Source: a virus. From it: 64,000 bases of DNA. The DNA lies in the IMG/VR virus record IMGVR_UViG_3300043778_000063, positions 1 through 64,000 of that record. One strand, written 5' to 3'. The position numbers and the translations under genes are program-made. Position 1 is the first letter of the stretch. Every line of letters starts with the position of its first letter. A model generated the notes under the pieces. The model was not told the origin of the DNA, did no database searches, and worked only from the letters and a program-made list of their open reading frames with translations. Below are positions 38,414-48,258 of the stretch, piece by piece.

Positions 38414-40504
38414 CTATGGTGAATAATGCTCAAGAACGTAGATTGATCCGACAGCCCCCGCTCCGCCAGGTTGGCCTGTAGATGCCGTGCCTGCAGCCCC
38501 TCCCGCGCCAACGCTATAGGAATAAGTCGCGCTCGGCGCATTGACTATCTTGCTGAAACATCCTCCTGCGCCACCTCCAGTTCCAGCTCCAGCGCCAGCA
38601 AGCGCCGTTCCGCCGCTGCCTCCTCCCCCTGAATTTGTGATCCCGGCCGTGCCTGCATTTCCCGGTGTCGAGATTGGACCACCGCCACTATAAAATCCGC
38701 TATCACCTCCGATTCCAGCGTTTCCGGTTGTCCCGGTTCCCGGGCCGCCGGCTCCTCCTGTAAAATTCAGATCTCCTCCTGTGGCCGTACCGCCGTTGAC
38801 CGCGGCGCCATTATTACCATTGCCTGCGCCACCGCCGTTTGCGGTCAAGAATGATGATCCAAATGTCGTGGCAGATCCTGCTGTGGCTGCAACTGTCGTT
38901 CCGGTTCCTCCGAACCCGCCGCCGCCGCCGCCGCCGCAGCCGCGAATCTCCAGCCACGATACGGCACCGTTGGCGGTCGGTGTCGTGTACGTTCCGGAAA
39001 CAAATCCGCCTGTTCCGGTTGCTGTACCAGAGTTGAGAGCCGTGCTAACCGTGATCGGTCCGGTGCCCTTGATGGTGGTGGCGCTGGCAAATACTGCAGC
39101 CTGGCCGGCCGCTGGTGTGCCGCTGGTCGAGACGTTTCCTGATCCAGCTGGCGTTTGCCATGTGCCATCTCCGCGCCAGAAAGTGGATGAGGATGCGCTC
39201 GTTCCGCTATTCAAGTTCGTGACTGGCAGATTTCCGGTGACACCGCCATTGCCCGATGAGGCTAGATTCGCGGCCGACATGAACGAGCCAGAAACCGTCC
39301 CCGAATTGATCTCCGATCCGGCAATCGACTTGTTCGTGAGCGTTTGCGTATCGGTCGTCCCAACGATCAACCCGCTTGCGGGGAAGGTCTGCGCGGTCCC
39401 GCTGACCGTAAGAGCGGTGAATGCTCCCGTGCTCGGCGTTCCCGACCCGATCGGACCCGGCGTCGCGAAATTGGCGCCATTGATAAATGATGCGTTTAGA
39501 TTCGCGACCACTGTGGTCGACGCCACTGAGAATGGTGCGGTACCTGTTGCGAGGGTCGATGCGATCTGACCTGACGTCGTCATCGTACCCGTGATCGCTG
39601 GTGTGATCATCGTTGGCGATGTATTGAGCACATAGCCGCCAGTCCCGGTTGGTGCGGTACCGTTGTTGTAAATGAGGCCTGCAATATTGAGGGTGCTGAT
39701 GCCCTTGTCACCCCCGGTCGGCGATCCGATCGTGATGCCGCCGCTGGCATTCTGGCATAGTCCATTGGCCAATATCGCCGAGGCGATCGGTGTCGTCGCC
39801 ACGCAAGCCTGGCTGCCCTGATGCCCGGACGAGATGTTCTCCGCCGCATAGATCCGATAAGATGCAATCGCCGTCGTCGTCAGACCCGCGCCGTTGTACG
39901 CCCATGAGTTGAACGATCCGACCTCGGTGCCCGATGTGATCGCGGTTGGACTCGCGTTGGTCCCGCCGTACGAAACCCCGGAGAACGTCGATGGCTGACC
40001 GAACGCGTTGAGTTGGATGCGGCCGACCACGCCATTCGCCGCTCCGACGTTCAATGCAGCACCCGCGATCGCCGCCGGCAACGTGGTGGCGTTCAGGTTG
40101 ATGATCTGCTCGGCGGCAAATGTGTTCGTGGCGTTTATGACCGCACACGTCGCGCACGGGCCAACCCCGATCGGACCGACCGTTGATCCGTTGACCTGGA
40201 AGAAAAATCCGGCAGCGGTATCCCAGACGTCTCCATTGATGGGTGATGTCGCAGGTACGCCAGGCGCAATATTGAACCCGGAACGCGATGCCGTTGATGG
40301 CGCCGTGGTCAACTCGCCGGTCATGATTCCGCCGGACGTCAAGACCGGAGGTGCTCCAAGATAATCTTGCTTCGATGCCCACTCCTCGTTCCATTGCGCT
40401 GTGGTTGGAACTTGCCCGTAAGTCCAGCCGGGGTTGCTCTGCGCCAGCGCGGCGCTCGGCAGGAGCGCCAGCAACGCGAAGAGGGCCGCTTTCAAATGGC
40501 GCAT
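38414..40504 (-). CDS. Tail fibre protein with signal peptide and Gly-rich tip
   Basis: 696 residues. A Sec-like signal ([20 protein letters not shown]) precedes the fibre start [20 protein letters not shown]. The middle is repetitive fibre shaft ([42 protein letters not shown]), as in lambda-like fibres. The last ~170 residues are very Gly-rich ([16 protein letters not shown]... [17 protein letters not shown]), matching receptor-binding tips built of polyglycine II helices. Would bind the host surface. Confidence 0.85.
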   Translation of the reverse strand: MRHLKAALFALLALLPSAALAQSNPGWTYGQVPTTAQWNEEWASKQDYLGAPPVLTSGGIMTGELTTAPSTASRSGFNIAPGVPATSPINGDVWDTAAGFFFQVNGSTVGPIGVGPCATCAVINATNTFAAEQIINLNATTLPAAIAGAALNVGAANGVVGRIQLNAFGQPSTFSGVSYGGTNASPTAITSGTEVGSFNSWAYNGAGLTTTAIASYRIYAAENISSGHQGSQACVATTPIASAILANGLCQNASGGITIGSPTGGDKGISTLNIAGLIYNNGTAPTGTGGYVLNTSPTMITPAITGTMTTSGQIASTLATGTAPFSVASTTVVANLNASFINGANFATPGPIGSGTPSTGAFTALTVSGTAQTFPASGLIVGTTDTQTLTNKSIAGSEINSGTVSGSFMSAANLASSGNGGVTGNLPVTNLNSGTSASSSTFWRGDGTWQTPAGSGNVSTSGTPAAGQAAVFASATTIKGTGPITVSTALNSGTATGTGGFVSGTYTTPTANGAVSWLEIRGCGGGGGGGFGGTGTTVAATAGSATTFGSSFLTANGGGAGNGNNGAAVNGGTATGGDLNFTGGAGGPGTGTTGNAGIGGDSGFYSGGGPISTPGNAGTAGITNSGGGGSGGTALAGAGAGTGGGAGGCFSKIVNAPSATYSYSVGAGGAAGTASTGQPGGAGAVGSIYVLEHYSP

Positions 40505-40513
40505 CGATTTCCC

Positions 40514-41386
40514 TCAGTTCTGGAACGGTGGCAGTTTCCACGCATCGACATTCGCCGTGGTCAGATCGGCGACATCCGACATCGCCTGCGCCGCCCATCG
40601 GTGAATCGATTCGACCGTCTTCCTGTTGGCCTCTCGCGCCAGCATGAAGGCGTGATCGGCGGGTGATCTGGTCTTCGCCATCAGGCCAGGCCGGTCGGCA
40701 TAGGCGGCCTCGGCTTGCTTCACCACCGCAGCCTGATCGGCGATCGGCTGATCAAGCGCTTTTGCTGCCGCCAGATCAGAGGCAATCACCGCGCCGAGCC
40801 CGGTCAGAGACTGCATCGCCGCTCCGATCAGTCCCGGCTGCTCGGCGGCCAACTTCATCTCAATTTTCTCTTGCTGGCTATTGAGAGCGGCCAACTTGTT
40901 CCGTTCATTGTCAACCGCGCGCAGCGATTGCTCAACGGCTGCGGCATCCGCCACCTGTATGTCGGCGGCGCGAAACTCGGCGGCGCGCAGCTTCGCCGCC
41001 GGGATGACTTTCTCGATCTGCGCTACCTCGGCCTCCTGGATCTGACCGATCAACGCCTGCTTCTTCGCCGCAAGAACCTGATCCGGTGTCGGGCCATCGT
41101 CCACGATGACATAGTTCGGTCCGGTATCATCGACCGCGCCAGCAACAATGGCAGGAGCGATCGGCGGCGGGAACGGCGCGTGCGCTTTTTCCTTCGGCAC
41201 GCCAGCGGCCTTGTCTGCAGCGACCGCAGCCATGTGAGCCTTCCAATCCGTCATTTCCTTGGCATAGGCTGCGACGTCCGCCTGGAACGTCGGGCCCACC
41301 TGAGACTTCAGAATCTTCGCCGGCTCAGCGGCAAAGACCGTCGACGTGAAAAATATCGCGATGAGAAGCAGAGCTGCGCGTTTCAT
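40514..41386 (-). CDS. Secreted coiled-coil protein between fibre genes
   Basis: 290 residues from the ATG at 41386 (ATGA with the collar gene). Signal peptide MKRAALLLIAIFFTSTVFA, then helical segments (KKQALIGQIQEAEVAQIEKV and further coiled coil). No fibre or enzyme motif. Probably a fibre-attachment or assembly protein by position. Confidence 0.6.
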   Translation of the reverse strand: MKRAALLLIAIFFTSTVFAAEPAKILKSQVGPTFQADVAAYAKEMTDWKAHMAAVAADKAAGVPKEKAHAPFPPPIAPAIVAGAVDDTGPNYVIVDDGPTPDQVLAAKKQALIGQIQEAEVAQIEKVIPAAKLRAAEFRAADIQVADAAAVEQSLRAVDNERNKLAALNSQQEKIEMKLAAEQPGLIGAAMQSLTGLGAVIASDLAAAKALDQPIADQAAVVKQAEAAYADRPGLMAKTRSPADHAFMLAREANRKTVESIHRWAAQAMSDVADLTTANVDAWKLPPFQN

Positions 41387-42597
41387 AGTTTGATAATCCA
41401 TATGCCGATCATGGCTCGAGGCGTGTTATTGGCCGGCGTGTTGAAAAGACCGTTACCGCCATCGGTGGCGCCGTTGACGACATGCGTGTGGTTGGCGCTC
41501 TCGGTGCTCGTCGTGAACGAATAGGCGTGCTGATGACGCGTGCTGGCGCCTGACGTGTTGACGTTCGAATTGTTGAAGCTACCTCCGCCAGCGACATTCG
41601 CACCACCGCCGCCGAATCCCTCGACCGAGTGGAAATGATCCGGACTATCGTTTCCGGTCGTGCCGGATCCGGTATGCGTATGGGCGGCGCTCTCGATGCT
41701 GCTCGTGATGTTGATGTTGTGCGTGTGCGCCGGGAGTTCGCCGACAGTGTTGGTGTGAAAGACCTCGCCGATCAATGATAGATTGAAGTTCGGGCCGCCG
41801 CCGAAAATGACCGGGACGCTATTCAGAACCCCTGTGCCCTGGTCGTTCCCCATCTGCATGGAGCCAGCCATCGAAAACACGGCGATTTGCTTGTTCGCTG
41901 CGTAATCCGCTGCAGCATTGGCTCCTCGGCCGCCAGTGACCGGGCACTGCGTGTTCGAGCAATTATTCCACAGCAGAACGTACAGAAGTTGCGTCGTCGA
42001 GTTGGCCACTGTCGCACCGGACGACGCATTACCTATCGTAGTCGAGGCGTTCAGGTTGACCCATCCAGAGGGTACGGTCGTCCAGGTCCACGCGATCGAG
42101 CCGGTCTGATACGTGCTCGGCAGCGGCACCCAATTCGTCCCGCCAGTGTCCGGGTTCGAGGTGTTGTTGTCGGCGGTCGAAAGCCAGAAGTCACCTGGAA
42201 CGATCGTAGATTGGAGAATGGCTCCCTTCGGGTATCCATTCGCGGCTCCGGTCGCAAACGTCGCGTCGTAGAATGTCGGGCCGCCTGCGGATGTCCACTG
42301 ATCCCATTGCGTGATCTGCCGCAGAATGCCGTTGAAGTCCTGCCCGAACGGCGCGCAGCCGCCGGCAGCGGCCGGCACGAAAGTGAGCGGCGGAAAACCA
42401 TCCGTGAGCGAGGCCGAGCAATTCGTGATGCCGATCTGAGACGGCTGCGGAATCGATCGGATGTACGGCGTCGCCGCAAACGCGCCCCAGGTCAGCGCGA
42501 ACTTTGGCGGGACATTGGCCTGCTGGATGGCGCCCGCACCGCTCGCGCCGAACAGCGCCAGAGCCGCGACAAAGGCTGCTATGATTCGGTTCTTCAT
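41383..42597 (-). CDS. Tail collar/fibre protein with signal peptide
   Basis: 404 residues from the ATG at 42597 (GGGAGAG upstream). Signal MKNRIIAAFVAALALFGASG. The N-terminus PKFALTWGAFAATPYIRSIP and PFGQDFNGILRQITQWDQW are typical of phage tail-fibre proteins with a collar domain. The C-terminus has the repeated His pattern VGELPAHTHNINI, AHTHTGSG, RHQHAYSF, NHTHVVNG that binds iron in short-tail-fibre tips, and ends RAMIGIWIIKL. Likely fibre tip. Confidence 0.85.
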   Translation of the reverse strand: MKNRIIAAFVAALALFGASGAGAIQQANVPPKFALTWGAFAATPYIRSIPQPSQIGITNCSASLTDGFPPLTFVPAAAGGCAPFGQDFNGILRQITQWDQWTSAGGPTFYDATFATGAANGYPKGAILQSTIVPGDFWLSTADNNTSNPDTGGTNWVPLPSTYQTGSIAWTWTTVPSGWVNLNASTTIGNASSGATVANSTTQLLYVLLWNNCSNTQCPVTGGRGANAAADYAANKQIAVFSMAGSMQMGNDQGTGVLNSVPVIFGGGPNFNLSLIGEVFHTNTVGELPAHTHNINITSSIESAAHTHTGSGTTGNDSPDHFHSVEGFGGGGANVAGGGSFNNSNVNTSGASTRHQHAYSFTTSTESANHTHVVNGATDGGNGLFNTPANNTPRAMIGIWIIKL

Positions 42598-42614
42598 GCG
42601 GTAATTCTCTCCCA

Positions 42615-43292
42615 TCATGACGGCGGAGCTGTGATGTTAATACCGACGCCAGCCGGATCGGGCAAGACGCCAGGGGTCTGCAGGATCGCGAGGTCGACCG
42701 GCGTAAGGGGAAAGCTGAACGTATAGGTCGCCGTCATGTTCTGATTGTCGGCGATGTAGGCGGTCCCGCGGCCGGGGAAAAGCTGCAGCAGGATGCTGTT
42801 CGTCGATTGGATGGATCCGTCGGAGATGTTGCCCGCAGCTTTGGCCAGGATGAGCCGCCGAAAATCGGAGTCCTGCAGGATGAAATTGGAAACCGACGAC
42901 GAGCCGCTGGCGAAGCTGCCCTGGTTGAACCCGGTCCAACTGTTCGCCTCATTGAACCCAAAGCTCGGGGTGAGACCAGAGAATTTCAGCACCCTGGTGA
43001 CACCGACGATCCTGCCCAGCACATCGAGACCGTAGCCGACCGCGGTCGTGATATCGACCTCATTCTCCAGGAACTGCTCGTAGAACTGCGTCAGGTCCAT
43101 CGCCGCGTTGAACGACGTGATCAGACCAGTGATGATTGGACTGTTTGCGTATTGGCTGAGAACGATCGTCCATGGATCCCACGGCGAAAGTTCGCCGAGC
43201 GGACTCACGCCGATGGAAAAAGTCCCAATCGCATTCGATCCTGGCGTGAAACCTGGAGCGAACCGGGGATAGGGCGGGCCCGTGTCGGTCAT
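42615..43292 (-). CDS. DUF2612 baseplate protein
   Basis: 225 residues. [17 protein letters not shown], then [17 protein letters not shown], then [20 protein letters not shown] are the conserved blocks of DUF2612, which occupies the gpI position after the baseplate gpJ protein in myoviruses. ATGA with gpJ. Confidence 0.85.
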   Translation of the reverse strand: MTDTGPPYPRFAPGFTPGSNAIGTFSIGVSPLGELSPWDPWTIVLSQYANSPIITGLITSFNAAMDLTQFYEQFLENEVDITTAVGYGLDVLGRIVGVTRVLKFSGLTPSFGFNEANSWTGFNQGSFASGSSSVSNFILQDSDFRRLILAKAAGNISDGSIQSTNSILLQLFPGRGTAYIADNQNMTATYTFSFPLTPVDLAILQTPGVLPDPAGVGINITAPPS

Positions 43293-45154
43293 GTGTGCGA
43301 AACCAAAATGTTCGCCGCGGTGAGCTGCGGCACCTGATTCGCGTTGACCTGGATCACGATCTGATCGGCAGATGCCGCAGTGAATACTCCGTTGGTGGTG
43401 AGCGCCGCACCGCTCGACGTCGTGGTGTTGCTCGTCACGTAAACGCCAGCACCGCCGGGCGTGCCGCTGGTTTGGTTGACGATGATGGTATTGGACGGAA
43501 CGCCGGTACCGGTCAGAACATTGCCGTTTACAATCACGCCGGTCACAGCCGTCACGGTCAAGTTAAAACCTGATCCCGTGCCCGTGAACGTCGCGCCAAA
43601 TAGCGTCTGGGGTTGGTTGACCGTATAGACGCCGACGCCGCCCGGGGTGCCGCTGGTCTGGCCGGTGATATAGGTGGCATTCAGCGTGAGATTGAGCACG
43701 TCGAACAGCGCATCATTCGTGATCAACGTCCCTGACGTCACCGCAGTGACCGTCAGATTATTCCCGGAAATATTCCCAACCACGACCGCATCGGATTCAT
43801 TGGCCGATCCGATACCGATCGCAGCGACCTGCGCCCATGTCCCCAACGCCGCCACAGCTGGGACGTACTGGATCGCGTATAACTGAGAATTGATCCGCGC
43901 CCGCGGAATCGTCGTCCCGGTGGTGGTGGTCGCCGAAGTCATCGGCTCGCTGGTGACGGTCTGCGCCACGCTGACCGAATAGGTGCCGATTCCTCCGGTC
44001 CCGGTGCCGAAACCGGTGATCGTCGTGTTGGCGACCAGATTGCCGGTGAGGTCATCGATCGTCTGGCCGATTGACAGCGTTCCGGAATTCACCGCGCTGA
44101 CGGTAAGCGTCGTCCCCGCCACCGAGCCCGTGAAATTGGCCTGCAGGGATTGCCCCGAGAATGCTGCGAGGATCGCGCTCTGGATCTGGGTCTGGAATGT
44201 CGATGGGACCAGCGGGCCGTTCGCGACCACGATCTTGAACAGCACCTGAAGCGCTGGCGGGATCTCGTAGGTGATCTGGTACGGAACCGGCGCGGAATAC
44301 AGCGGATTCGAATCGTAGACCGTGACCGTGGTGTTTCCCACCATCGGCGAGCCCGGGCTCTTTTTGGACCAAATCGCCTGCGCCACGGCCGCTGGCGCGC
44401 CGCCGGCAACGCAGATGTACGTCGAATAGGCCGCGATCGAGACCCCGTTGATGACCACGGTCCCGTTCGTGGGATTGGCGACACCGTAATAGTCGAGAAC
44501 CCCTGGCACCTCGGCGACGGCGCCGATGATGGCACCGACCGGGCCGAAACTGTTGCCGGCGACGCTATCCTGCCGCCGCGTTTCAAATGCCGCGCGGCTC
44601 TCGACGTTGCGTCCGATCGCGCCCGACAGCACCGTGGCGGAATCCCATCCGGGGATGAGCTGCGTCAGGGTCACCGCGGCAGGTACCGCCAGCGGGCCCG
44701 GCACCACTGCGGCAAACGACAGCGTGATCGCCCCTCCGACTGGGATCGTGCCGGCCTGGACGCACTGATAGAGGTTGTTGTTGATGTCCTGGACCAGCGC
44801 GCCGATCGGAATTATGACGCCTTGGGCGCCGTTGCAGATGATCTGGAGTGCGGTCGGTTCCGAGGGCTGCCGGGCGAAGCCGGGGATCAGCCGCCCCAGC
44901 GCATCCTGAAACCTGCCGGACGCATAGGCCGGATCGAACTGTTGAGCGTAATAGACCGCAGTCGAATACGTATTGACGACGATCGCGCCCCAGGACTGCG
45001 CCAACTGCCCCTGCGGTGTCGTGAGCCCGTAGTTGAGCGCGCTACCGAACGCGCCGCTGATGTCGAGTTGCACGCCGGCGAGAACGGACGGGCCCGATGG
45101 CGCCAGAAACCCGGCCGACGTCCATTGTATTTGGGGGACCGACGTTCCGGCCAT
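43289..45154 (-). CDS. Baseplate gpJ-like protein with three inserted beta modules
   Basis: 621 residues. The gpJ core begins [20 protein letters not shown] and includes [38 protein letters not shown] (about 178-197), [18 protein letters not shown] and [18 protein letters not shown]. Three copies of a ~65-residue module interrupt the core: residues ~340-406, 457-522 and 523-588, of the form [20 protein letters not shown] ... [10 protein letters not shown]. Without them the length is near the usual 400-430. The assembly forms the wedge periphery of the baseplate. Confidence 0.9.
   Translation of the reverse strand: MAGTSVPQIQWTSAGFLAPSGPSVLAGVQLDISGAFGSALNYGLTTPQGQLAQSWGAIVVNTYSTAVYYAQQFDPAYASGRFQDALGRLIPGFARQPSEPTALQIICNGAQGVIIPIGALVQDINNNLYQCVQAGTIPVGGAITLSFAAVVPGPLAVPAAVTLTQLIPGWDSATVLSGAIGRNVESRAAFETRRQDSVAGNSFGPVGAIIGAVAEVPGVLDYYGVANPTNGTVVINGVSIAAYSTYICVAGGAPAAVAQAIWSKKSPGSPMVGNTTVTVYDSNPLYSAPVPYQITYEIPPALQVLFKIVVANGPLVPSTFQTQIQSAILAAFSGQSLQANFTGSVAGTTLTVSAVNSGTLSIGQTIDDLTGNLVANTTITGFGTGTGGIGTYSVSVAQTVTSEPMTSATTTTGTTIPRARINSQLYAIQYVPAVAALGTWAQVAAIGIGSANESDAVVVGNISGNNLTVTAVTSGTLITNDALFDVLNLTLNATYITGQTSGTPGGVGVYTVNQPQTLFGATFTGTGSGFNLTVTAVTGVIVNGNVLTGTGVPSNTIIVNQTSGTPGGAGVYVTSNTTTSSGAALTTNGVFTAASADQIVIQVNANQVPQLTAANILVSHT
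43391..43786 (-). repeat. Beta module, copies 2 and 3 of gpJ (tandem)
   Basis: Copy 2 (43589-43786) contains [15 protein letters not shown] and [17 protein letters not shown]. Copy 3 (43391-43588) contains [12 protein letters not shown] and [13 protein letters not shown]. Related at protein level to the modules in the sheath, tail terminator, a minor protein and the capsid accessory protein. Confidence 0.85.
43937..44137 (-). repeat. Beta module, copy 1 of gpJ
   Basis: Contains [20 protein letters not shown] and [20 protein letters not shown]. Separated from copies 2-3 by about 50 residues of core gpJ sequence. Confidence 0.85.
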
Positions 45155-45155
45155 C

Positions 45156-45536
45156 TCATCCGATTCCTTGCGGGTTAATGACGGCGAAACTGGCGAACGA
45201 GGTCTGACCTGTCGACGCGCTGGTAACCTGGATTTGGCCGGAAATCGAGCGGCCGCTCACCGACGAGATGAAGCACACCGCAGAACCGACATCGGGCACC
45301 GTCAGAGCAGCACCTACGAACAGCCCCTTGATCTGCGCCAACGAAGGATTGCCGCCGAAGACGATACCCAGATAATCGATGCCGAGCGTCGTATCGAAAT
45401 AGCACTCCCCAATGAATGTCTTGATCGCCGAGGCGGCATCTTGCGCAAGGGAGTATGGCTCGCTGGCGACCGCGATGTTCCCCGAACTATCGAGGGTCAA
45501 ATCCCATTGGGTTCTGTCCAGCAACAAAGTGCTCAT
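45156..45536 (-). CDS. Baseplate gpW/gp25-like protein
   Basis: 126 residues. [20 protein letters not shown], then [20 protein letters not shown], then [10 protein letters not shown] match the compact gpW/gp25 fold that nucleates the contractile baseplate and sheath. One base from gpJ, ATGA with the spike gene. Confidence 0.88.
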   Translation of the reverse strand: MSTLLLDRTQWDLTLDSSGNIAVASEPYSLAQDAASAIKTFIGECYFDTTLGIDYLGIVFGGNPSLAQIKGLFVGAALTVPDVGSAVCFISSVSGRSISGQIQVTSASTGQTSFASFAVINPQGIG

Positions 45537-46294
45537 ACCGGCGGCCCCGAATCTCCACCGCCGGTCTGAACTCCGCTATGCACATGAGTGGCCAAACTCT
45601 TGCCGCCGCCGACGACATCGGCCGCAGTGACCGTGCCGGTAAGCACGATGTTCCCAAAATACGTTCCACCCGCCTCGCTCTGTATCGTCCCGCCGAGCTG
45701 AAAATTTTGCGTCACGACAAGCGCTCCGTTGATGGTCACCGGCTGGCCGGACTTCGGCGTGATCGACCATCCTGTCGATGAACTGACTACCATATTTCCG
45801 TCGACATCGACGAACTTCAAATGACCGTCGGCCGTGAACTGGATGTAGCAGGTTGGGGCCGGGTTCAGGATCGCGCCGACATAGACGCTGTCCGCGAGGT
45901 TGTACCGGCGCCGCGAGCCCGGCAGCGCCGCGGCCTTGGTGTTCTTAACCTTGGACATATCCCGGCTTGCCGCAACGATAAACCCGATGTCCCCCACCAC
46001 CGGATCGCAGATGATGGCGTTTTTCCCGCCCTGGATCCGCGACCATGGGATGCCATGCACTGTCCCGTGGGGCGTCCCATAGCCATTGCCGTCAATCTGG
46101 CTAATGAGCGGCTGGACGTCCACCGTGCCAGCCGCTGGCGGCGTTCCCGCGCCTGCGGTGACCGCCAGCACCTTCACCGGTGTCATGGTCGAGATCTTGG
46201 CGACGACCTGCCGCGCGAGGAACAGCACCGATCGATAGTCGGAGCCCGAATCGTTGGGGGTTTCGTGGCCATAGCCGAATGTGGTGTCGCTCAC
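45533..46294 (-). CDS. Baseplate spike protein (gp138/gpV-like)
   Basis: 253 residues. N-terminal OB-like domain (MTPVKVLAVTAGAG...VDVQPLISQIDG, GIPWSRIQGGKNAIICDPVV GDIG) and a C-terminal repeat region with GKSLATHVHSGVQTGGGDSG. The HVHSGVQTGGG ending is usual for spike proteins of this type, where it leads to the tip. It pierces the outer membrane on contraction. Confidence 0.88.
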   Translation of the reverse strand: MSDTTFGYGHETPNDSGSDYRSVLFLARQVVAKISTMTPVKVLAVTAGAGTPPAAGTVDVQPLISQIDGNGYGTPHGTVHGIPWSRIQGGKNAIICDPVVGDIGFIVAASRDMSKVKNTKAAALPGSRRRYNLADSVYVGAILNPAPTCYIQFTADGHLKFVDVDGNMVVSSSTGWSITPKSGQPVTINGALVVTQNFQLGGTIQSEAGGTYFGNIVLTGTVTAADVVGGGKSLATHVHSGVQTGGGDSGPPV

Positions 46295-47313
46295 ATCCCG
46301 CCTCCCTGCGGCGGGACCGGCGCCGCGAATCCCTTGGGATAGCAGATCATCGTTGCATCCCAGCGCCCCTTGGGGACCAGCGAATCAAGCGCCAACGATA
46401 GCCTCTGCACTACCCAATCGCGATTAGCCTGCGGTACCGCTACGCTGGTGATGTGGATGACACCGCCGAAGGCGATTTGCGGGTTGAACAGCGATTTCAC
46501 GACCGCATAGCCGTTGGGCGCGAAGCTCGGCGCGCCGATCATGCCGGTATCCTTCGACACCAGCGGGACTGGTCCGTTGGTGTTGCGCTGGCTGCCGATC
46601 GGCCAGATCGCCAGAACCTGCTGGCCTCCGCTGCCGGGCAGGATCTCGGCGTTGATATGCGCGTGCTCGGCGCATTCCCGGATCTGATCCCGCAAGGTAC
46701 CCGGGAAATAGCTCGAGGGCAGTTGGATCGTGACACCGTTATTTTCGAATCCGGCCGGGATCTGCCGAGCGAATCCGGCCATGATCGTTGCCACATCGGT
46801 CGAGCCCGGGAAGCTCGATGCGGGGATCGGCACCGTCCCAGCGATCAGTCCAGTCCGGCACTCGAAATGCATGGCCACTTGCGGCATCCCGCTGAAGTCC
46901 GGAAACGCGAAGGCGATCGTCCCCGTGAACACAGGCGTCAGCCCAGCCTGCGCATCCCCTGCGGATATCGTGATGCTATTTTTCTGGACCATGTCGAAAA
47001 TCATGCCGAGCGTCGACAATTGATTCACGAGGTTCGGCGCCAGTCCATAAATCGAGACGGTGGCGCTACAATCCACGCCGCCGCTGTTCTCGATTCGAAC
47101 CGACGTTCGGAAACCCGATAGCGTGATCGTATCGGAATCGGTGCCGGCGAATTTATTCGGCTGGTTGGTCTGCTGATTCGCCTGAAGCGAGATCGTCAAT
47201 TCGATCAGGCGTTGGACGAAGCTCTGCTGACCCTGGAATGGAGGTTGAGGGGCGATCGTTGAGGTGTCGGTCGTTCCGCCGGTGATGATGACCTTCGTAG
47301 GTCCATCCGCCAT
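46291..47313 (-). CDS. Baseplate hub protein
   Basis: 340 residues. SDTITLSGFRTSVRIENSGG, then SIYGLAPNLVNQLSTLG, then VFTGTIAFAFPDFSGMPQV are the blocks seen in hub proteins of the gp27/gpD superfamily next to the spike gene. The first ~50 residues look disordered. Connects spike, tail tube and wedge. Confidence 0.75.
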   Translation of the reverse strand: MADGPTKVIITGGTTDTSTIAPQPPFQGQQSFVQRLIELTISLQANQQTNQPNKFAGTDSDTITLSGFRTSVRIENSGGVDCSATVSIYGLAPNLVNQLSTLGMIFDMVQKNSITISAGDAQAGLTPVFTGTIAFAFPDFSGMPQVAMHFECRTGLIAGTVPIPASSFPGSTDVATIMAGFARQIPAGFENNGVTIQLPSSYFPGTLRDQIRECAEHAHINAEILPGSGGQQVLAIWPIGSQRNTNGPVPLVSKDTGMIGAPSFAPNGYAVVKSLFNPQIAFGGVIHITSVAVPQANRDWVVQRLSLALDSLVPKGRWDATMICYPKGFAAPVPPQGGGM

Positions 47314-47316
47314 GTG

Positions 47317-47640
47317 TCAGCCTCCCGGCAGGTCGGTCGTCTCCAGATAGATCAATTGATAGCGGGTTCCGAGGCCGGTGAACACCGGATCCGACGGGCT
47401 GCTACCGCCCTGGGTGTCCAGAAAGCAGAAATCCCCAACGAATCCGAAATAGGCGTCACGCACGATCCGGTTGAGATTTTCGCAAATCACGCTGCCGACC
47501 ACCAACGAATTGCCGACGAACAGCGTCATGAACATCCCGTAGGTGAGTTGCTGGAGTTCGATCACGCATGGCTGATTCGCGACCTGGACCTGAAAGGTCT
47601 GATTCGGGATCGGCTGGACCGGAATCACCTGGGACATCAT
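47317..47640 (-). CDS. Baseplate-associated small protein
   Basis: 107 residues. PNQTFQVQVANQPCVIEL then GDFCFLDTQGG and TGLGTRYQLIYLE follow a conserved beta pattern of small baseplate proteins next to the hub (plug-like). Function by position. Confidence 0.7.
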   Translation of the reverse strand: MMSQVIPVQPIPNQTFQVQVANQPCVIELQQLTYGMFMTLFVGNSLVVGSVICENLNRIVRDAYFGFVGDFCFLDTQGGSSPSDPVFTGLGTRYQLIYLETTDLPGG

Positions 47641-48257
47641 TGCACCAATGAATTGCCGCTACTGTCCGTCAGGCCCTGAGTAACCGAGCTCGACGGCGTC
47701 GTCGGCGCCACGCTGCCGGTGTTCTGCTGGCCGGCCACCGCAGGCTGTTGCGTGTTCGAATAGGTCGACGTCGATGTGACCCGGATCTCGACGAACCAGA
47801 TGTCGATCACGATCAAGCCCACGCCATTCGTTGCCGTGCGCTTGAAATCGACATGCGTGATGTTGCAGCTCGAGAACGTATATTCGGGCGTCACCACGTC
47901 ATAGAGATCGAGCCCGTTCGCAGCACCGAGGACGGAATTCAGCAACGCCTCCCGATCGGATTCGGCACCCCCCGAGGCAACGCGAACTTTGACGTCAAAC
48001 GGCAACTGGACCTTGTCGTAAGACTGAAACCCGCCGTCCTCGACCTGATAGTCCGAGACCGGGAAATCCTGTTTGTAGTCGAAATCGACCACCGAGTTGT
48101 ATTCGAATGCCTGCTCACCATCCAGGAAGATGCCCCACGGTGACCCGAACGAGCCGCCAAATATCGCCGTCGCTACATCGGCCGCCAGCAGCACAATATC
48201 GCTCACGCTGTAGCTCGAGAGGTCCGGCACGCCGGGAAGTTGCGGCACATCTGCCAT
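47637..48257 (-). CDS. Tail/baseplate protein between tape measure and hub
   Basis: 206 residues. SPWGIFLDGEQAFEYNSVVD, then YQVEDGGFQSYDKVQLPFDV, then VVTPEYTFSSCNITHVDFKR are conserved in a family found after the tape measure gene in myoviruses with DUF3383 sheath. The C-terminal ~35 residues are Ser/Thr-rich and disordered. Likely joins tube end and hub. Confidence 0.75.
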   Translation of the reverse strand: MADVPQLPGVPDLSSYSVSDIVLLAADVATAIFGGSFGSPWGIFLDGEQAFEYNSVVDFDYKQDFPVSDYQVEDGGFQSYDKVQLPFDVKVRVASGGAESDREALLNSVLGAANGLDLYDVVTPEYTFSSCNITHVDFKRTATNGVGLIVIDIWFVEIRVTSTSTYSNTQQPAVAGQQNTGSVAPTTPSSSVTQGLTDSSGNSLVQ

Positions 48258-48258
48258 A

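Noticed and set aside
38781-39569. 262-codon plus-strand frame, Pro/Val-rich
   Set aside because: Mirror image of the repetitive Gly/Thr fibre codons in the tail-fibre gene.
44150-45178. 342-codon plus-strand frame over gpJ
   Set aside because: Antisense to a clearly recognised baseplate gene; Arg/Asp-rich shadow.
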